Part shown: positions 25,816-34,784 of the stretch, piece by piece
Layout of the letters: every line of letters starts with the position of its first letter
Position numbering within the stretch: the stretch's first letter is position 1
Assembly (NCBI RefSeq): GCF_917563925.1
Contig: NZ_CAKJTJ010000012.1
Span: 1-64,000 of the forward strand
Source: Sutcliffiella rhizosphaerae
GTDB lineage: Bacteria > Bacillota > Bacilli > Bacillales > Bacillaceae_I
DNA: 64,000 bases
Reading direction: 5' to 3'
The notes under the pieces: generated by a model
Database searches by the model: none
Told to the model about the DNA's origin: nothing
What the model saw: the letters and a program-made list of their open reading frames with translations, nothing else
Position numbers and translations under genes: made by a program

Positions 25816-26433
25816 CTAATCCACGTATACTTGTTTATCAGGGTTTTCATGGTATTTAAACATTTGAAGTATTTGGGATTCTGTATTTCTTTCAATAGAA
25901 AGTTCAGGTATATTATTTTTCCCAAAAAAACCTACATCAAGCGTTTCCATTCCTGTTTTTAAACTTCCACCAATTATTTCGCAAAGGATAAAAAGCTTAT
26001 AAACATGATATGGAGATGGTGGGTGTGGGTGGCATTTTTTGTCCATTACTGCAAGTAATCTTAACGCGTTTACATGAAGTCCAGATTCTTCGTACACTTC
26101 TTTGGCGGCTACTTCTTTTGGAGAAAGACCTATATCCCCCCATCCACCTGGAAGTGCCCAGCCCCCATCCAGCTGTTCTTTTACCATTAGTAGTTTCCCT
26201 TCTTGAAAAATTACTGCTCTTACATCAACCTTTGGCGTCTGATAGCCAGTTTCATTGGCAAACAAATCTTTCACCTTTTCTTTTGGAACATTCGTCTGTT
26301 CAGTCAGCATTTCCACACTGATCTCCCTTAAATACTCAAAGCGTTCTATATCATATTTGTCTTTTGAATAAGTAAGTCCAGCTTGTGCAAGTGCTTGAAT
26401 TTGTTTAGCCCAATCTAACCATTTATATGTCAT
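25816..26433 (-). CDS. NUDIX hydrolase with N-terminal Nudix-associated domain (YjhB-like)
   Basis: A 205-residue protein. Residues 1-60 (WLDWAKQIQALAQAGLTYSKDKYDIERFEYL) match the N-terminal helical domain often found before ADP-ribose-type NUDIX enzymes. The catalytic box is GGWGDIGLSPKEVAAKEVYEESGL; the first Glu of the consensus box is Leu here, while the REUxEE-type core (KEVYEE) is intact. AAGGAGAA precedes the ATG at 26433; an earlier ATG is not supported. Operon with the DUF402 gene. Confidence 0.88.
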   Translation of the reverse strand: MTYKWLDWAKQIQALAQAGLTYSKDKYDIERFEYLREISVEMLTEQTNVPKEKVKDLFANETGYQTPKVDVRAVIFQEGKLLMVKEQLDGGWALPGGWGDIGLSPKEVAAKEVYEESGLHVNALRLLAVMDKKCHPHPPSPYHVYKLFILCEIIGGSLKTGMETLDVGFFGKNNIPELSIERNTESQILQMFKYHENPDKQVYVD

Positions 26434-26498
26434 TAGGATTCTCCTTTCATCACGATTAAACATTCTTCGGTAAAAACAAGCAAAATCCTCTTTTTCCT

Positions 26499-27377
26499 TT
26501 ATATTCGATAATTGGAAAGGAATCCTAGGAATTCTTTTTGAACGGTGTGTTTGTATTTCATCAGAGCATAAGTGGCTACTTCAGGAAATATTATCGTCTT
26601 GCATACTACCTCCAGTAATCGTCCCTCCATTAATTCTCGTCTGACAGTGGACATCGGAAGAATTGAAACACCCAATCCTTCTATAATAAATCGTTTCGTA
26701 ATATGTGTTTGTGAAACTTTCATCATTTTTGTAGTTGGATATTTAGCTTTTATTTGTTGACAAAGGTCGTTCCAATAAGCTGGATGATTATGTGTTAATA
26801 ACGTATAATTCAAAAATATACCTTCTTCATCAATTGGGGCACCTCGTTCTGAATCATACCCATCATGAGGTACGACAAGAGCTAGGGAATCTGATGCTAC
26901 TTTATGCGAAAATATGGAAGAATCTCTTTTATCTAAGCATGATAGACCTATATCTACTTCTTCATTCATTACTGCTTTTTCTATTATGTTGGACTCGATT
27001 ATTTTAACGGTTATTTCAAAATTAGTATGCTTCTTTAAGAATTGCTTTAATACGAAAGGTAAAACGGTATCTCCAATAAGCGGTGATATTCCAATTATTA
27101 ATTTTGTGTTAAAGCCTTGTTGAATAGAGTGAATTTCATTTACCCCTTCTTCAAATTTGTTTAACAATTCGTTCGCATGTTTTGCATATCGTTTTCCTGC
27201 TTCGGTTAATACCACATTTCTTCCTTCTCTTTCAAACAACTGTGCACCAATTTCCTTTTCCAATTGCTTGATATGGACCGTAATGGTTGGTTGAGATAAA
27301 AATAACAACTCTGAGGCTTTTCGAAAATTAGAATGTTCTGCAGCTGTAACAAAAGTACGCAACCAATTTAGTTCCAT
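26499..27377 (-). CDS. citR: LysR-family regulator, CitR-like
   Basis: A 292-residue LysR-type regulator: the HTH MELNWLRTFVTAAEHSNFRKASELLFLSQPTITVHIKQLEKEIGAQLF and an effector domain (IGISPLIGDTVLPFVLKQF..). It is divergent from citrate synthase citA, as citR-citA is in B. subtilis, where CitR represses citA. GGGAGGTTTT precedes the ATG at 27377. The intergenic region (27378-27486) is very AT-rich; I cannot single out a T-N11-A box. Confidence 0.85.
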   Translation of the reverse strand: MELNWLRTFVTAAEHSNFRKASELLFLSQPTITVHIKQLEKEIGAQLFEREGRNVVLTEAGKRYAKHANELLNKFEEGVNEIHSIQQGFNTKLIIGISPLIGDTVLPFVLKQFLKKHTNFEITVKIIESNIIEKAVMNEEVDIGLSCLDKRDSSIFSHKVASDSLALVVPHDGYDSERGAPIDEEGIFLNYTLLTHNHPAYWNDLCQQIKAKYPTTKMMKVSQTHITKRFIIEGLGVSILPMSTVRRELMEGRLLEVVCKTIIFPEVATYALMKYKHTVQKEFLGFLSNYRI

Positions 27378-27486
27378 TTCAAAACCTCCCATCAATTTAG
27401 AATTATAATTATTTCATTTAAAAATATTTAATTTTCATAATTAATTTAATTTTATACAATTTATATATAGAAAGGAAGGGATAATT

Positions 27487-28569
27487 ATGAACATTCAAAA
27501 AGGATTAAAAGGGGTAGTAGTCACTGAAACACAAATAGGTGAAGTGGATGGTACGGAAGGAAAGTTGATCTATCGGGGGTATGACGTTAGAGATATTGCA
27601 TCAAGCTATACGTTTGAGGAAATTGCACATTTAATATGGTATGGGGAATTTCCCACAATTGAACAGTTGGACCAAACTGATTTCATGTTTAAGAAGTATC
27701 GCAAACTTACACCAGTAATGGAAAAAGTTCTAACGTCGTTACCAGAAAACATGACTGCCATGAGCGTTTTACGAACTGTACTTTCGGCAGCTGGTGATGA
27801 TACTTTTATAAATAAACCATCTATTGAAGAAGCAATAAAACTAACAGCTGTCATACCCACTATCATTGCATATAGGTTTAGACTATTGGAAGGAAAAGTA
27901 GTGGTACCACCAAGTAAGGATCTTAGTCATGTTGAGAATTATTTGTACATGTTAAATGGTGAAAAAGAAGCTGAGGAACTTGTTAGAGTGTTAGAAACCT
28001 ATATGAATCTGACTATGGAACATGGAATGAATGCTTCTACTTTTGCTGCAAGGGTTACTGCATCAACAGAATCAGATATGGTATCTTCCATTACTTCTGC
28101 GATTGGGACAATGAAAGGGCCATTGCATGGCGGGGCACCTTCTGAAGTGATAAATTTATTAGATGAACTATCTCTTGTTGATAATTTAGAAGAACACCTT
28201 CGCGCTAAAGTACAGTCCGGTCAAAAGTTAATGGGATTTGGCCATAGGGTTTACAAGACAATTGATCCGCGTTCTGTTGCTATAAAGAATCTTCTTATTA
28301 GTTTGGTTGGAAAAGATGAATGGTTGGACTTGGCTTTGAAAGTTGAACAACTTGCACTAAAGGTATTACAAGAAGAAAAACCAGGCAGATCTTTATATAC
28401 AAATGTTGAATTTTTTGCAGCAGCAATCATGAAAGCAATTTCTTTGGACCCTTCCTTGTTTACACCAACTTTTTCTGCAAGCAGAATGGTTGGCTGGACT
28501 GCTCATATTATGGAACAGGCAGAAGACAATGTGATAATCAGACCGCTTTCCAAATATATAGGAAAATAA
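27487..28569 (+). CDS. citA: Citrate synthase, CitA type, with Asp-to-Glu at the catalytic position
   Basis: A 360-residue citrate synthase condensing acetyl-CoA and oxaloacetate. Catalytic His214 is in GPLHGGAP and His253 in GFGHRVYKT. The position of the usual catalytic Asp (NVDF in most enzymes) reads NVEF, Glu308. C-terminal TFSASRMVGWTAHIMEQ and IIRPLSKYIG complete the active site. AAAGGAAGG lies before the ATG. It is divergent from citR. The substitution may lower activity, in keeping with a minor enzyme. Confidence 0.92.
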   Translation: MNIQKGLKGVVVTETQIGEVDGTEGKLIYRGYDVRDIASSYTFEEIAHLIWYGEFPTIEQLDQTDFMFKKYRKLTPVMEKVLTSLPENMTAMSVLRTVLSAAGDDTFINKPSIEEAIKLTAVIPTIIAYRFRLLEGKVVVPPSKDLSHVENYLYMLNGEKEAEELVRVLETYMNLTMEHGMNASTFAARVTASTESDMVSSITSAIGTMKGPLHGGAPSEVINLLDELSLVDNLEEHLRAKVQSGQKLMGFGHRVYKTIDPRSVAIKNLLISLVGKDEWLDLALKVEQLALKVLQEEKPGRSLYTNVEFFAAAIMKAISLDPSLFTPTFSASRMVGWTAHIMEQAEDNVIIRPLSKYIGK

Positions 28570-28691
28570 TGATGAAGTCGTCCTCTTTCTCTAATTCATC
28601 GTTGAATTTGTTAACATAACATTATTATCGTATTCTAAATCTGTTGGAATGTTGAAATTGTAACACTTTTGATAAAAAGAACTTATGAAAT

Positions 28692-28720
28692 AAACTAGCC
28701 AATAAATTTTGGCTAGTTTA
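28692..28720 (+). terminator. Terminator about 120 bases after citA
   Basis: AAACTAGCCAA (28692-28702) and TTGGCTAGTTT (28709-28719) form a perfect 11-bp stem. The interval 28570-28691 has no gene. Confidence 0.8.
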
Positions 28721-28785
28721 TTAGGGAGGTAGATTTATAAGAGGATTGCACTAAAGAATAATAGATTATTCTACTTCTATTATGG

Positions 28786-29016
28786 TTAATTTGAGATATA
28801 TTCTTTTTTTCGACAAATACACACTATAAGTGGACAATTCTCTTGAAATGTACTTTTATCAAAATTCCCATACATTTGTTCGATGATCAATCTATTATAA
28901 TAAAGTAAAGTCTCGAGTTCTTGTGGGAATGTGTAAGGTAGTACGAAAGGTTCAGTTGTTTCCCTAATAAATGTTTCATCTTTCCATAATTGGTTTGTAA
29001 AGGTGTAATATTCCAT
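28786..29016 (-). CDS. Doubtful small protein (76 aa)
   Basis: An isolated open frame with ordinary amino-acid composition (LPYTFPQELETLLYYNRL, ENCPLIVCICRKK). No ribosome binding site precedes the ATG at 29016 and no terminator follows. It could be a remnant or a chance frame. Confidence 0.3.
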   Translation of the reverse strand: MEYYTFTNQLWKDETFIRETTEPFVLPYTFPQELETLLYYNRLIIEQMYGNFDKSTFQENCPLIVCICRKKEYISN

Positions 29017-29124
29017 TTGGGTCTTATGTTCATAAGTGAAGAATTTTCAAAATCCTCTCACACTTTAATTTTTTACAAGGAAGTAATAATGTAACCTTGC
29101 ATGAAAATAGTACTTTTTTATACT

Positions 29125-29154
29125 AAAAAACCCGGCACCTTTTGGTTACCGGAT
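29125..29154 (-). terminator. Terminator of the DsbA-like gene
   Basis: On the minus strand CCGGTAACC and GGTGCCGG pair around AAAA with a small bulge, followed by GTTTTTTAG. Confidence 0.75.
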
Positions 29155-29168
29155 TTGTATTAAATAAT

Positions 29169-29882
29169 TTAATCACAACAATCATCTGAGCAATAGGATG
29201 TTTCTGTTTTTTTCCCAGATTCAAATGTTTGAAGCTTAGGCTTTTCATTTTCTTCTTCCCATACCCGTTCTAATGCTTCCAAAAATACGTCAGGAGGCTG
29301 CGCACCAGATATTGCGTATTTGCTGTTGAAAACAAAGAAAGGCACTCCTTGCACACCTATTTCCCTTGCTTCTTTTTCATCAAATCGGACATCTTTTTCA
29401 TACTCTTCTCCCGCTAGAACTTTTTTTACTTCATGTGCTTCTAGACCAATTCCTTCTGCCAGTTCTGTAAGAAATTCATGATCTCCAATATGTTTGGAAT
29501 CAGTAAAATAGGATCTAAGGAGACTTTCAGTCATTTCACTAGCTTTCCCTTTAGTTTCTGCATATTTTGCCAATCTGTGTGCATCAAATGTATTGGCTGT
29601 TATAGCTGTATCAAAGTTGAAAACGAGACCGATTTCTAAGGCTTGTTTGGCAACATTGTCACTCATTTTTTTAGCTTCTTCTACAGGCATCCCGTATTTT
29701 TTTGCTAAACTTTCGTAAACTGTCGTGTTTGGGTTACTCTTAGCATTTGGATCTAATTCGTAGCTTTTAAATTCTATCTCTACTTTTTCGTTGTGTGGAA
29801 ATTTTTCCAATGCTGACTCTAGTCTACGTTTGCCAATGTAACAAAACGGACAAACAAAATCAGACCAAATTTCTATTTTCAT
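29169..29882 (-). CDS. DsbA/FrnE-family thiol oxidoreductase
   Basis: A 237-residue cytoplasmic protein (no signal peptide from the chosen ATG at 29882, which has AGAGGTG upstream). The thioredoxin-type active site is CPFC in WSDFVCPFCYIGKRRLE. FDAHRLAKYAETKG and GVQGVPFFVFNSKYAISGAQPP are typical of the FrnE/polyketide-dehydrogenase-like group, with the cis-proline in VPFF. The tail ends in a cysteine cluster, YCSDDCCD, as in some FrnE proteins. Likely role: oxidative-stress thiol exchange or isomerisation. Confidence 0.9.
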   Translation of the reverse strand: MKIEIWSDFVCPFCYIGKRRLESALEKFPHNEKVEIEFKSYELDPNAKSNPNTTVYESLAKKYGMPVEEAKKMSDNVAKQALEIGLVFNFDTAITANTFDAHRLAKYAETKGKASEMTESLLRSYFTDSKHIGDHEFLTELAEGIGLEAHEVKKVLAGEEYEKDVRFDEKEAREIGVQGVPFFVFNSKYAISGAQPPDVFLEALERVWEEENEKPKLQTFESGKKTETSYCSDDCCD

Positions 29883-29962
29883 CGTTGTACACCTCTTTCT
29901 TATGACTAGTAGGAATATCATACCATAATAGATGAGAAAGAACCCCAAATATGCACCACTGG

Positions 29963-32164
29963 TTATAGATCTATTTCCTTCAATAGTTTACTGCAAATTA
30001 TGTTAGAGAATACCCTAATACTTACATAAGGTGGCTGGATTCTCATTGCTGCTTCTATAGGTACACCTAACCATAAGCACTGATGATCAATCATTACGAA
30101 TGGGAAGGAGCTTTTTGCAGAGATTATCAAAATATTTATTTGCTTTTTTACTTTTTGTAACGTTTCTTGCCATTCTATTGGAAGCTTGCGCTTATCTGGT
30201 AAAGAAATAATAATGCTTGTTCTGGCGTGTAGGATATCTAAAAAGATCCTTTCTACTTTCCGCGCGTGCATCCATTGAACATTTGGGTGCTGATGTTGAA
30301 TCCACTTACCGATATCTTTTGGATAAACAGTAGATTGGTTTCTTTCTTGAAAATCTACTAACTTACGGATGGTTTTATTACTAGAAACCTTTGTCTTAAT
30401 AAAATGAGAATCACAAATATGGACGAATTTACCTCTTGCTCTAGTAATTGCCACATTTATAAGTCTTTCACTGTCTTTCCCAGTTAGGAGTAAGCTTGTT
30501 CGATTAAACGGATAGCTTTCCACAGTATCAAAGATGACGAAATCTCTTTCGCTCCCTTGAAATCGGTGTACAGTTGCAGCAGTGATATCAGTAGCAGCAA
30601 TTTCGGTTGGCAAAAGTTCTTCTAATAATTGTTCAAACCACTTAGCCTGTGCTCGGTAAGGAGAAATATAAGCAATGGAATGTGTACCATTCAAATATGC
30701 TTCGTATACTAGCTGAAAAGAAAGAAATAAATGCCATAAATTCACTCTCGACTTTGATCCTTTTTCAAAGAATGCATGTTCACCTGTCCATGAGGATGAA
30801 AGCATTAATGAAGCTATGTTCGCGTATGGTTTTCTTTTTGTAATTGCTTCTCTTTCTTTTGCAACGTTAGGATGATCTCCTACAAGTAATTGATAAACAT
30901 AGCGATTAGTAAAAGAAGATATCTCAGGATGCATTCTTCTTTGTTCATTCAGTAAAAACAAATGTGGGTGCATAACATTAGTCTGAACCGATCTTGCTAC
31001 TCTTGAGCTATGAAATACATCTTCCTTTAACCATTTATCTACGAGTTGATGTTTGGCTGATGCTATAGGTGGTAGTTGTTTGAAGTCGCCACAAACAATT
31101 AAATGCTTACCTAGTGAAGCAGCAAAAGCTATTTGGGGTACATAAGCCATACTTGCCTCATCTACAATGACAACATCATATTGTTTTTCATAGAGAGCTG
31201 GATCAGCTGCAGCTTTCGCTAAAGTTGTACCAATAACATAGGCATTTTCTAATAATTGTAGTTCTTTCTGTTTCATTCTTTCAAGGAGCTTAGCGAGTTT
31301 CGATTCTAGCTTCAACAATTCCTCAGAGTCTCTACTACTAAAAGATTTGGCCAGATCCTCTTTTAGTCCCCTTCGTTCTTCCACGACATTTCTCTTTTCT
31401 TCTGCTAAGCTAGGATTGAATTTTTGAATGAGACTGTTACTTGTGAAAGGCTGAGCATTATTTTCTATTATTGTGGTGGAAGAACCGTATCTCAGTATAT
31501 CCCCGTCCTGAAACTTGTTCCGTTTGGAAATAAATGAAGATACTTCTTTTACTAATACATCAACAGATTGATTACTGTGGGAGAGTAGTAAAACTTTTTT
31601 CTTTTTAAAGTATTTATTGGCAGCAACTCGTGCTAGTGTGTAAGTTTTTCCAGTACCTGGAGGGCCCCAAACAAAAGTAACCGGATTGTACTTACTTCGA
31701 AGAATTAATTCATGTACATTGGACTTTATGATATTAGTTGGATGCTTCGGTGGCATTTGAGGGTTCATAAGCCGTTTAATACGGATTCGCTTCTTTTTAC
31801 TTTCTGTTATTTCATTTAAACGTTGAATTAAATTATCAAGTAGTTCCCATGGATCATGCACTACATATGCTTCTGTCAAGGTGTCACCTATATGGTTTTC
31901 TGAAGCTATTATCATGTTCTTTCCTTCTGATGATAATACCTTCGCTTCCGTTTTCATTCCTCCCCATTCTACCTTTACAATGGAACCAATAGGAATAGTA
32001 ACAATTGATATAGTATCAAAATAATAAATGTATCCTTGTAGCTTCTCATATTTAAGCAAAGATCCATTCACTAATAAATATCTAGTACTACCAAACTTTT
32101 TAAGATAGTAAATTTCAGCTTGCAATGCCTTCTTCCATTCTTGTATATATACGGAGGTTTTCAC
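29963..32164 (-). CDS. Upf1-like superfamily 1 helicase with degenerate PLD-like C-terminus
   Basis: A 733-residue SF1B helicase. Motifs: GPPGTGKTYTLARV (Walker A), VDEASMAYVPQ (II), CGDFKQLPP (III), NEQRRMHPEISSF, SPYRAQAKW (IV), TVHRFQGSERDFVIFDTV (V) and NVAITRARGKFVHICD (VI). A beta-rich N-terminal region of about 140 residues precedes the motor. The last 110 residues (TSIIISLPDKR.., VMIDHQCLWLGVPIEA) look like a phospholipase D fold whose HxK active motif is lost. Start is GTG 32164. A 100-residue gene lies 38 bases upstream on the same strand and may be a partner. Confidence 0.87.
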   Translation of the reverse strand: MKTSVYIQEWKKALQAEIYYLKKFGSTRYLLVNGSLLKYEKLQGYIYYFDTISIVTIPIGSIVKVEWGGMKTEAKVLSSEGKNMIIASENHIGDTLTEAYVVHDPWELLDNLIQRLNEITESKKKRIRIKRLMNPQMPPKHPTNIIKSNVHELILRSKYNPVTFVWGPPGTGKTYTLARVAANKYFKKKKVLLLSHSNQSVDVLVKEVSSFISKRNKFQDGDILRYGSSTTIIENNAQPFTSNSLIQKFNPSLAEEKRNVVEERRGLKEDLAKSFSSRDSEELLKLESKLAKLLERMKQKELQLLENAYVIGTTLAKAAADPALYEKQYDVVIVDEASMAYVPQIAFAASLGKHLIVCGDFKQLPPIASAKHQLVDKWLKEDVFHSSRVARSVQTNVMHPHLFLLNEQRRMHPEISSFTNRYVYQLLVGDHPNVAKEREAITKRKPYANIASLMLSSSWTGEHAFFEKGSKSRVNLWHLFLSFQLVYEAYLNGTHSIAYISPYRAQAKWFEQLLEELLPTEIAATDITAATVHRFQGSERDFVIFDTVESYPFNRTSLLLTGKDSERLINVAITRARGKFVHICDSHFIKTKVSSNKTIRKLVDFQERNQSTVYPKDIGKWIQHQHPNVQWMHARKVERIFLDILHARTSIIISLPDKRKLPIEWQETLQKVKKQINILIISAKSSFPFVMIDHQCLWLGVPIEAAMRIQPPYVSIRVFSNIICSKLLKEIDL

Positions 32165-32202
32165 TTACCATCTTCCTTACTATTTTGACTCATATAAGAA
32201 GA

Positions 32203-32505
32203 TTAATCGTACCAGCTATCCTCTTCTCCGTCCACTATTCTTTCTAATTCATTTAAAAAATTGAGCTGTAAAGGAGCAGGTAATGTCTCAAGAATTTCTT
32301 GAACGAAAGATAGTGATTCTGCTTCTTCTATTGTAAAAGGCTTACTCAGTTGCCTTTGTAGCCATGTTTCAAAAGTTCTAATAAAACGGTAAAAATCGGT
32401 TTCCAACTTTTCTGCCCATTCAGAGCCTTCGTCTCCTTCTGTATTCTGCATCCAGCTCCAATCCTCAAGTATAAGCATAAGGTTATCCTTTACTTCCTTC
32501 TCCAC
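32203..32505 (-). CDS. Small acidic hypothetical protein upstream of the Upf1-like helicase
   Basis: A 100-residue protein starting at GTG 32505 with GGAGGG six bases upstream; the longer open frame has no better site. It is helical and acidic, with WMQNTEGDEGSEWAEKLETD and a Trp-rich middle (FETWLQRQL). No family recognised. Close spacing suggests co-expression with the helicase. Confidence 0.65.
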   Translation of the reverse strand: MEKEVKDNLMLILEDWSWMQNTEGDEGSEWAEKLETDFYRFIRTFETWLQRQLSKPFTIEEAESLSFVQEILETLPAPLQLNFLNELERIVDGEEDSWYD

Positions 32506-32575
32506 ATAAGTCCCTCCTTCTTTTGTTTTTATTTTAAAATGACGGGTATTGTTTACATATAAGGTGGTGATAAAG

Positions 32576-32890
32576 ATGTTTTTAGTATATGTAAGCATCG
32601 GCTTACTAATTGTTTCTCTCATTATAGTAATTAGGGCGTTAATATCTTTTCGTAAACGGACAGAACCTACCTTTACAACTTTCAATGAAATTAGTGAAGA
32701 GATGCAAGAAAGAAATAATGCAATCCAAACTCAGATTAATCTAATGAAAGAAAAACAAAGTGCATTGAAGTATGATTTGGACTGGAAAAAATCTGTTTTC
32801 ACCTTTACTATGAGAGAAGTTAAAAAACTCCCTAATACCTTTAAGAGTACATCAAAACAAACCGTAGACGAACACGATTATAGCTTATGA
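32576..32890 (+). CDS. Single-span membrane protein with coiled coil
   Basis: A 104-residue protein starting at ATG 32576 with AAGGTGG upstream. The N-terminal helix VYVSIGLLIVSLIIVIRALI spans the membrane; the cytoplasmic part (EEMQERNNAIQTQINLMKEK) is a short coiled coil, followed by a basic tail. No family recognised. It is divergent from the 100-residue gene. Confidence 0.65.
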   Translation: MFLVYVSIGLLIVSLIIVIRALISFRKRTEPTFTTFNEISEEMQERNNAIQTQINLMKEKQSALKYDLDWKKSVFTFTMREVKKLPNTFKSTSKQTVDEHDYSL

Positions 32891-32893
32891 ATG

Positions 32894-32926
32894 CCGAACC
32901 TAGTTCACTATCGGTTCGGTCCTTTT
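32894..32926 (+). terminator. Terminator after the coiled-coil membrane protein
   Basis: CCGAACC (32894-32900) and GGTTCGG (32913-32919) pair, followed by TCCTTTTT. Confidence 0.8.
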
Positions 32927-32928
32927 TA

Positions 32929-33567
32929 TCAGTAACTTCCTTTAAATACAGAATACGCTACCAATTTAACGGCAATAGCATCATCAAGATAACCAATAGG
33001 AAAAATGTAGTCTGGGATACAATCTACTGGTGCGATAAAGTAAAGTAAGGCACTTCCAATTAACACTCGATCACGGAATGTTACATTATTAAGGCGGAAC
33101 GAATGAAACATTTTTTTTAGATGCTCTATAAATGGTCCGTGACTGTCAACCTTTTGCAACTTCACCTCAAATTCATTTAAAATAACTTCCTCTCCTTTAC
33201 TAGTGTGGATGTAATCTTCGTATTTAGATAACTCCTTTTCCACTTTTTCCATACTAAATTTTGCATCATAACCATCGTACGTCCTTAGCACATTCTCTAT
33301 TTGATGAATGGATGCATAAAGATCCTTACTTTCTTCTTTAAGTGGATGACCAGCAGCAATATATAATTCAGATGTCGGAATGTTTAAACTTTCAGAGAAA
33401 CGCTGCAAATGTTCGGGAGTAGCTTTTCTTTTTCCATTGATTATTCTAGAAATGGTAGCTGGGTCCACATTTGTAAGTATGCCGAATTTTCGGATCGATA
33501 AAGATTTTTCTTTTAATAATTCCTTTAATTTAGAACCTAGATTTATATCTATGTGGTCATTCAGCAT
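32929..33567 (-). CDS. XRE-type regulator fused to DUF1232 (YkvA-like) domain
   Basis: A 212-residue fusion. Residues 10-65 are a Cro/CI-type helix-turn-helix (SIRKFGILTNVDPATISRIINGKRKATPEHLQRFSESL). Residues about 155-205 are a DUF1232 module, IGSALLYFIAPVDCIPDYIFPIGYLDDAIAV, usually a small membrane-associated unit. Together they suggest a membrane- or envelope-sensing repressor. It is divergent from an LCP-family cell-wall gene across a perfect palindrome with promoters on both strands, so it may regulate itself and that gene. Confidence 0.87.
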   Translation of the reverse strand: MLNDHIDINLGSKLKELLKEKSLSIRKFGILTNVDPATISRIINGKRKATPEHLQRFSESLNIPTSELYIAAGHPLKEESKDLYASIHQIENVLRTYDGYDAKFSMEKVEKELSKYEDYIHTSKGEEVILNEFEVKLQKVDSHGPFIEHLKKMFHSFRLNNVTFRDRVLIGSALLYFIAPVDCIPDYIFPIGYLDDAIAVKLVAYSVFKGSY

Positions 33568-33643
33568 GTTAATTATCCCTTCCTATCCATTTTTCATATC
33601 TTTTTCAATCTTAGAGTATATAGAAATCTATACTAATATTATT

Positions 33644-33681
33644 ACCCATGTGTTGACAAAACGTCAACACATGGGTATATT
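33644..33681. promoter_or_regulatory. Palindromic operator with back-to-back promoters
   Basis: ACCCATGTGTTGAC (33644-33657) and GTCAACACATGGGT (33663-33676) are perfect 14-bp arms with a five-base spacer. On the plus strand TTGACA (33653-33658), 17 bases, TATATT (33676-33681) reads toward the LCP gene. On the minus strand TTGACG, 17 bases, TAATAA reads toward the XRE gene. Both -35 boxes lie inside the arms. A protein on this palindrome would block both promoters. Confidence 0.7.
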
Positions 33682-33726
33682 TTTGATAGCAATTACATAC
33701 CTTGAATTGTGTCGGTAGGGGGAATA

Positions 33727-34725
33727 ATGGTAATGAGAAGAAAGAGAAGAAAGAGAAAAATGTTAAGAAATATAGTCATTGTCCTTAGTCTAATAGGTTT
33801 ACTTGTTATTGGTGGTGTAACTTGGTATATTTCAGATAAATTAACTGAGGTTTTTACAGATGATGAACAACTTGAAAGAGGGGACAAATCTGCGCTCCGA
33901 CAAGAAGGTGTTTCTCCATCCAAAGACAATTTTTCTGTATTACTTTTGGGAGATGATGCTCGTCCAGGAGAATCCGGTGCAAGAACAGATGCAATCCTAG
34001 TTGCCACGTTTAATAAAGATGAGCATTCCATCTATTTAACTAGTATCCCAAGGGATATGAGGGTAGAAATCGTTGGAAAATCTGAGTTAGATAAAATAAA
34101 TCATGCATATGCTTTCGGTGGTATTGATATGGCAATAAATACAGTAGAACAATTCCTCGACATCCCTATTGATTATTATAGTGTGATAAACTTTAACGGA
34201 CTTGTTGAAATTGTGGATGCACTTGGCGGGATTGATGTTGATGTACAGCTTGATTTTAGGGAAAAAACACCGAGTGGAGAATATGTACAATTTCAAAAGG
34301 GTACTCAACATCTAAATGGCGATGCGGCTCTTGCATATTCCCGAATGCGCAAGCATCCTGAGGGTGGCGGTGATAGAGGTCGGGGTCAACGTCAGCAACA
34401 AGTCATTGAGGCAATGATCAATAAGGCCGGTGGTTTCACAACTATTACTAAGTTTGACGAAATACTGGATTCTATTGGTGATAATATTAGAACTAATTTA
34501 TCATTTCCTAACTTAATTTCATTACAAGGTTATGCGAAATCGTTATCACAAATTGAAATGATTCAATTACAGGGCGATGATGCTAGGATTGATAATATTT
34601 ACTATATGATACCATATGAAGATAATGTTTATGAGGTACAAGATATGTTAAAGCGCCACCTTGGTTTAGCTGTGCAGTCAGCAGATGACTCAAATGAGTT
34701 GACATCAGATGACTTTTCCAACTAA
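33727..34725 (+). CDS. LytR-CpsA-Psr (LCP) family wall-polymer ligase
   Basis: A 332-residue membrane protein. A basic N-terminus and one membrane helix (IVIVLSLIGLLVIGGVTWYI) anchor an extracellular LCP domain: LLLGDDARPGESGARTDAILVATF, SIPRDMRVEIVG, DKINHAYAFGGIDMAINTVEQFL, VEIVDALGGIDVDV, and LNGDAALAYSRMRKHP with Arg residues that bind pyrophosphate. Such enzymes attach teichoic acid or other polymers to peptidoglycan. The ATG at 33727 follows TAGGGGG. Which of the TagT/U/V paralogues it equals cannot be told. Confidence 0.92.
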   Translation: MVMRRKRRKRKMLRNIVIVLSLIGLLVIGGVTWYISDKLTEVFTDDEQLERGDKSALRQEGVSPSKDNFSVLLLGDDARPGESGARTDAILVATFNKDEHSIYLTSIPRDMRVEIVGKSELDKINHAYAFGGIDMAINTVEQFLDIPIDYYSVINFNGLVEIVDALGGIDVDVQLDFREKTPSGEYVQFQKGTQHLNGDAALAYSRMRKHPEGGGDRGRGQRQQQVIEAMINKAGGFTTITKFDEILDSIGDNIRTNLSFPNLISLQGYAKSLSQIEMIQLQGDDARIDNIYYMIPYEDNVYEVQDMLKRHLGLAVQSADDSNELTSDDFSN

Positions 34726-34740
34726 ATAGACGTATAAAGT

Positions 34741-34778
34741 AAAGGGAAAAGCCGCTTTATCTGGCTTTTCCCTTTTTA
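34741..34778. terminator. Bidirectional terminator between LCP gene and yihY
   Basis: AAAGGGAAAAGCC (34741-34753) and GGCTTTTCCCTTT (34763-34775) form a 13-bp perfect stem between convergent genes. Confidence 0.92.
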
Positions 34779-34784
34779 TATAAA

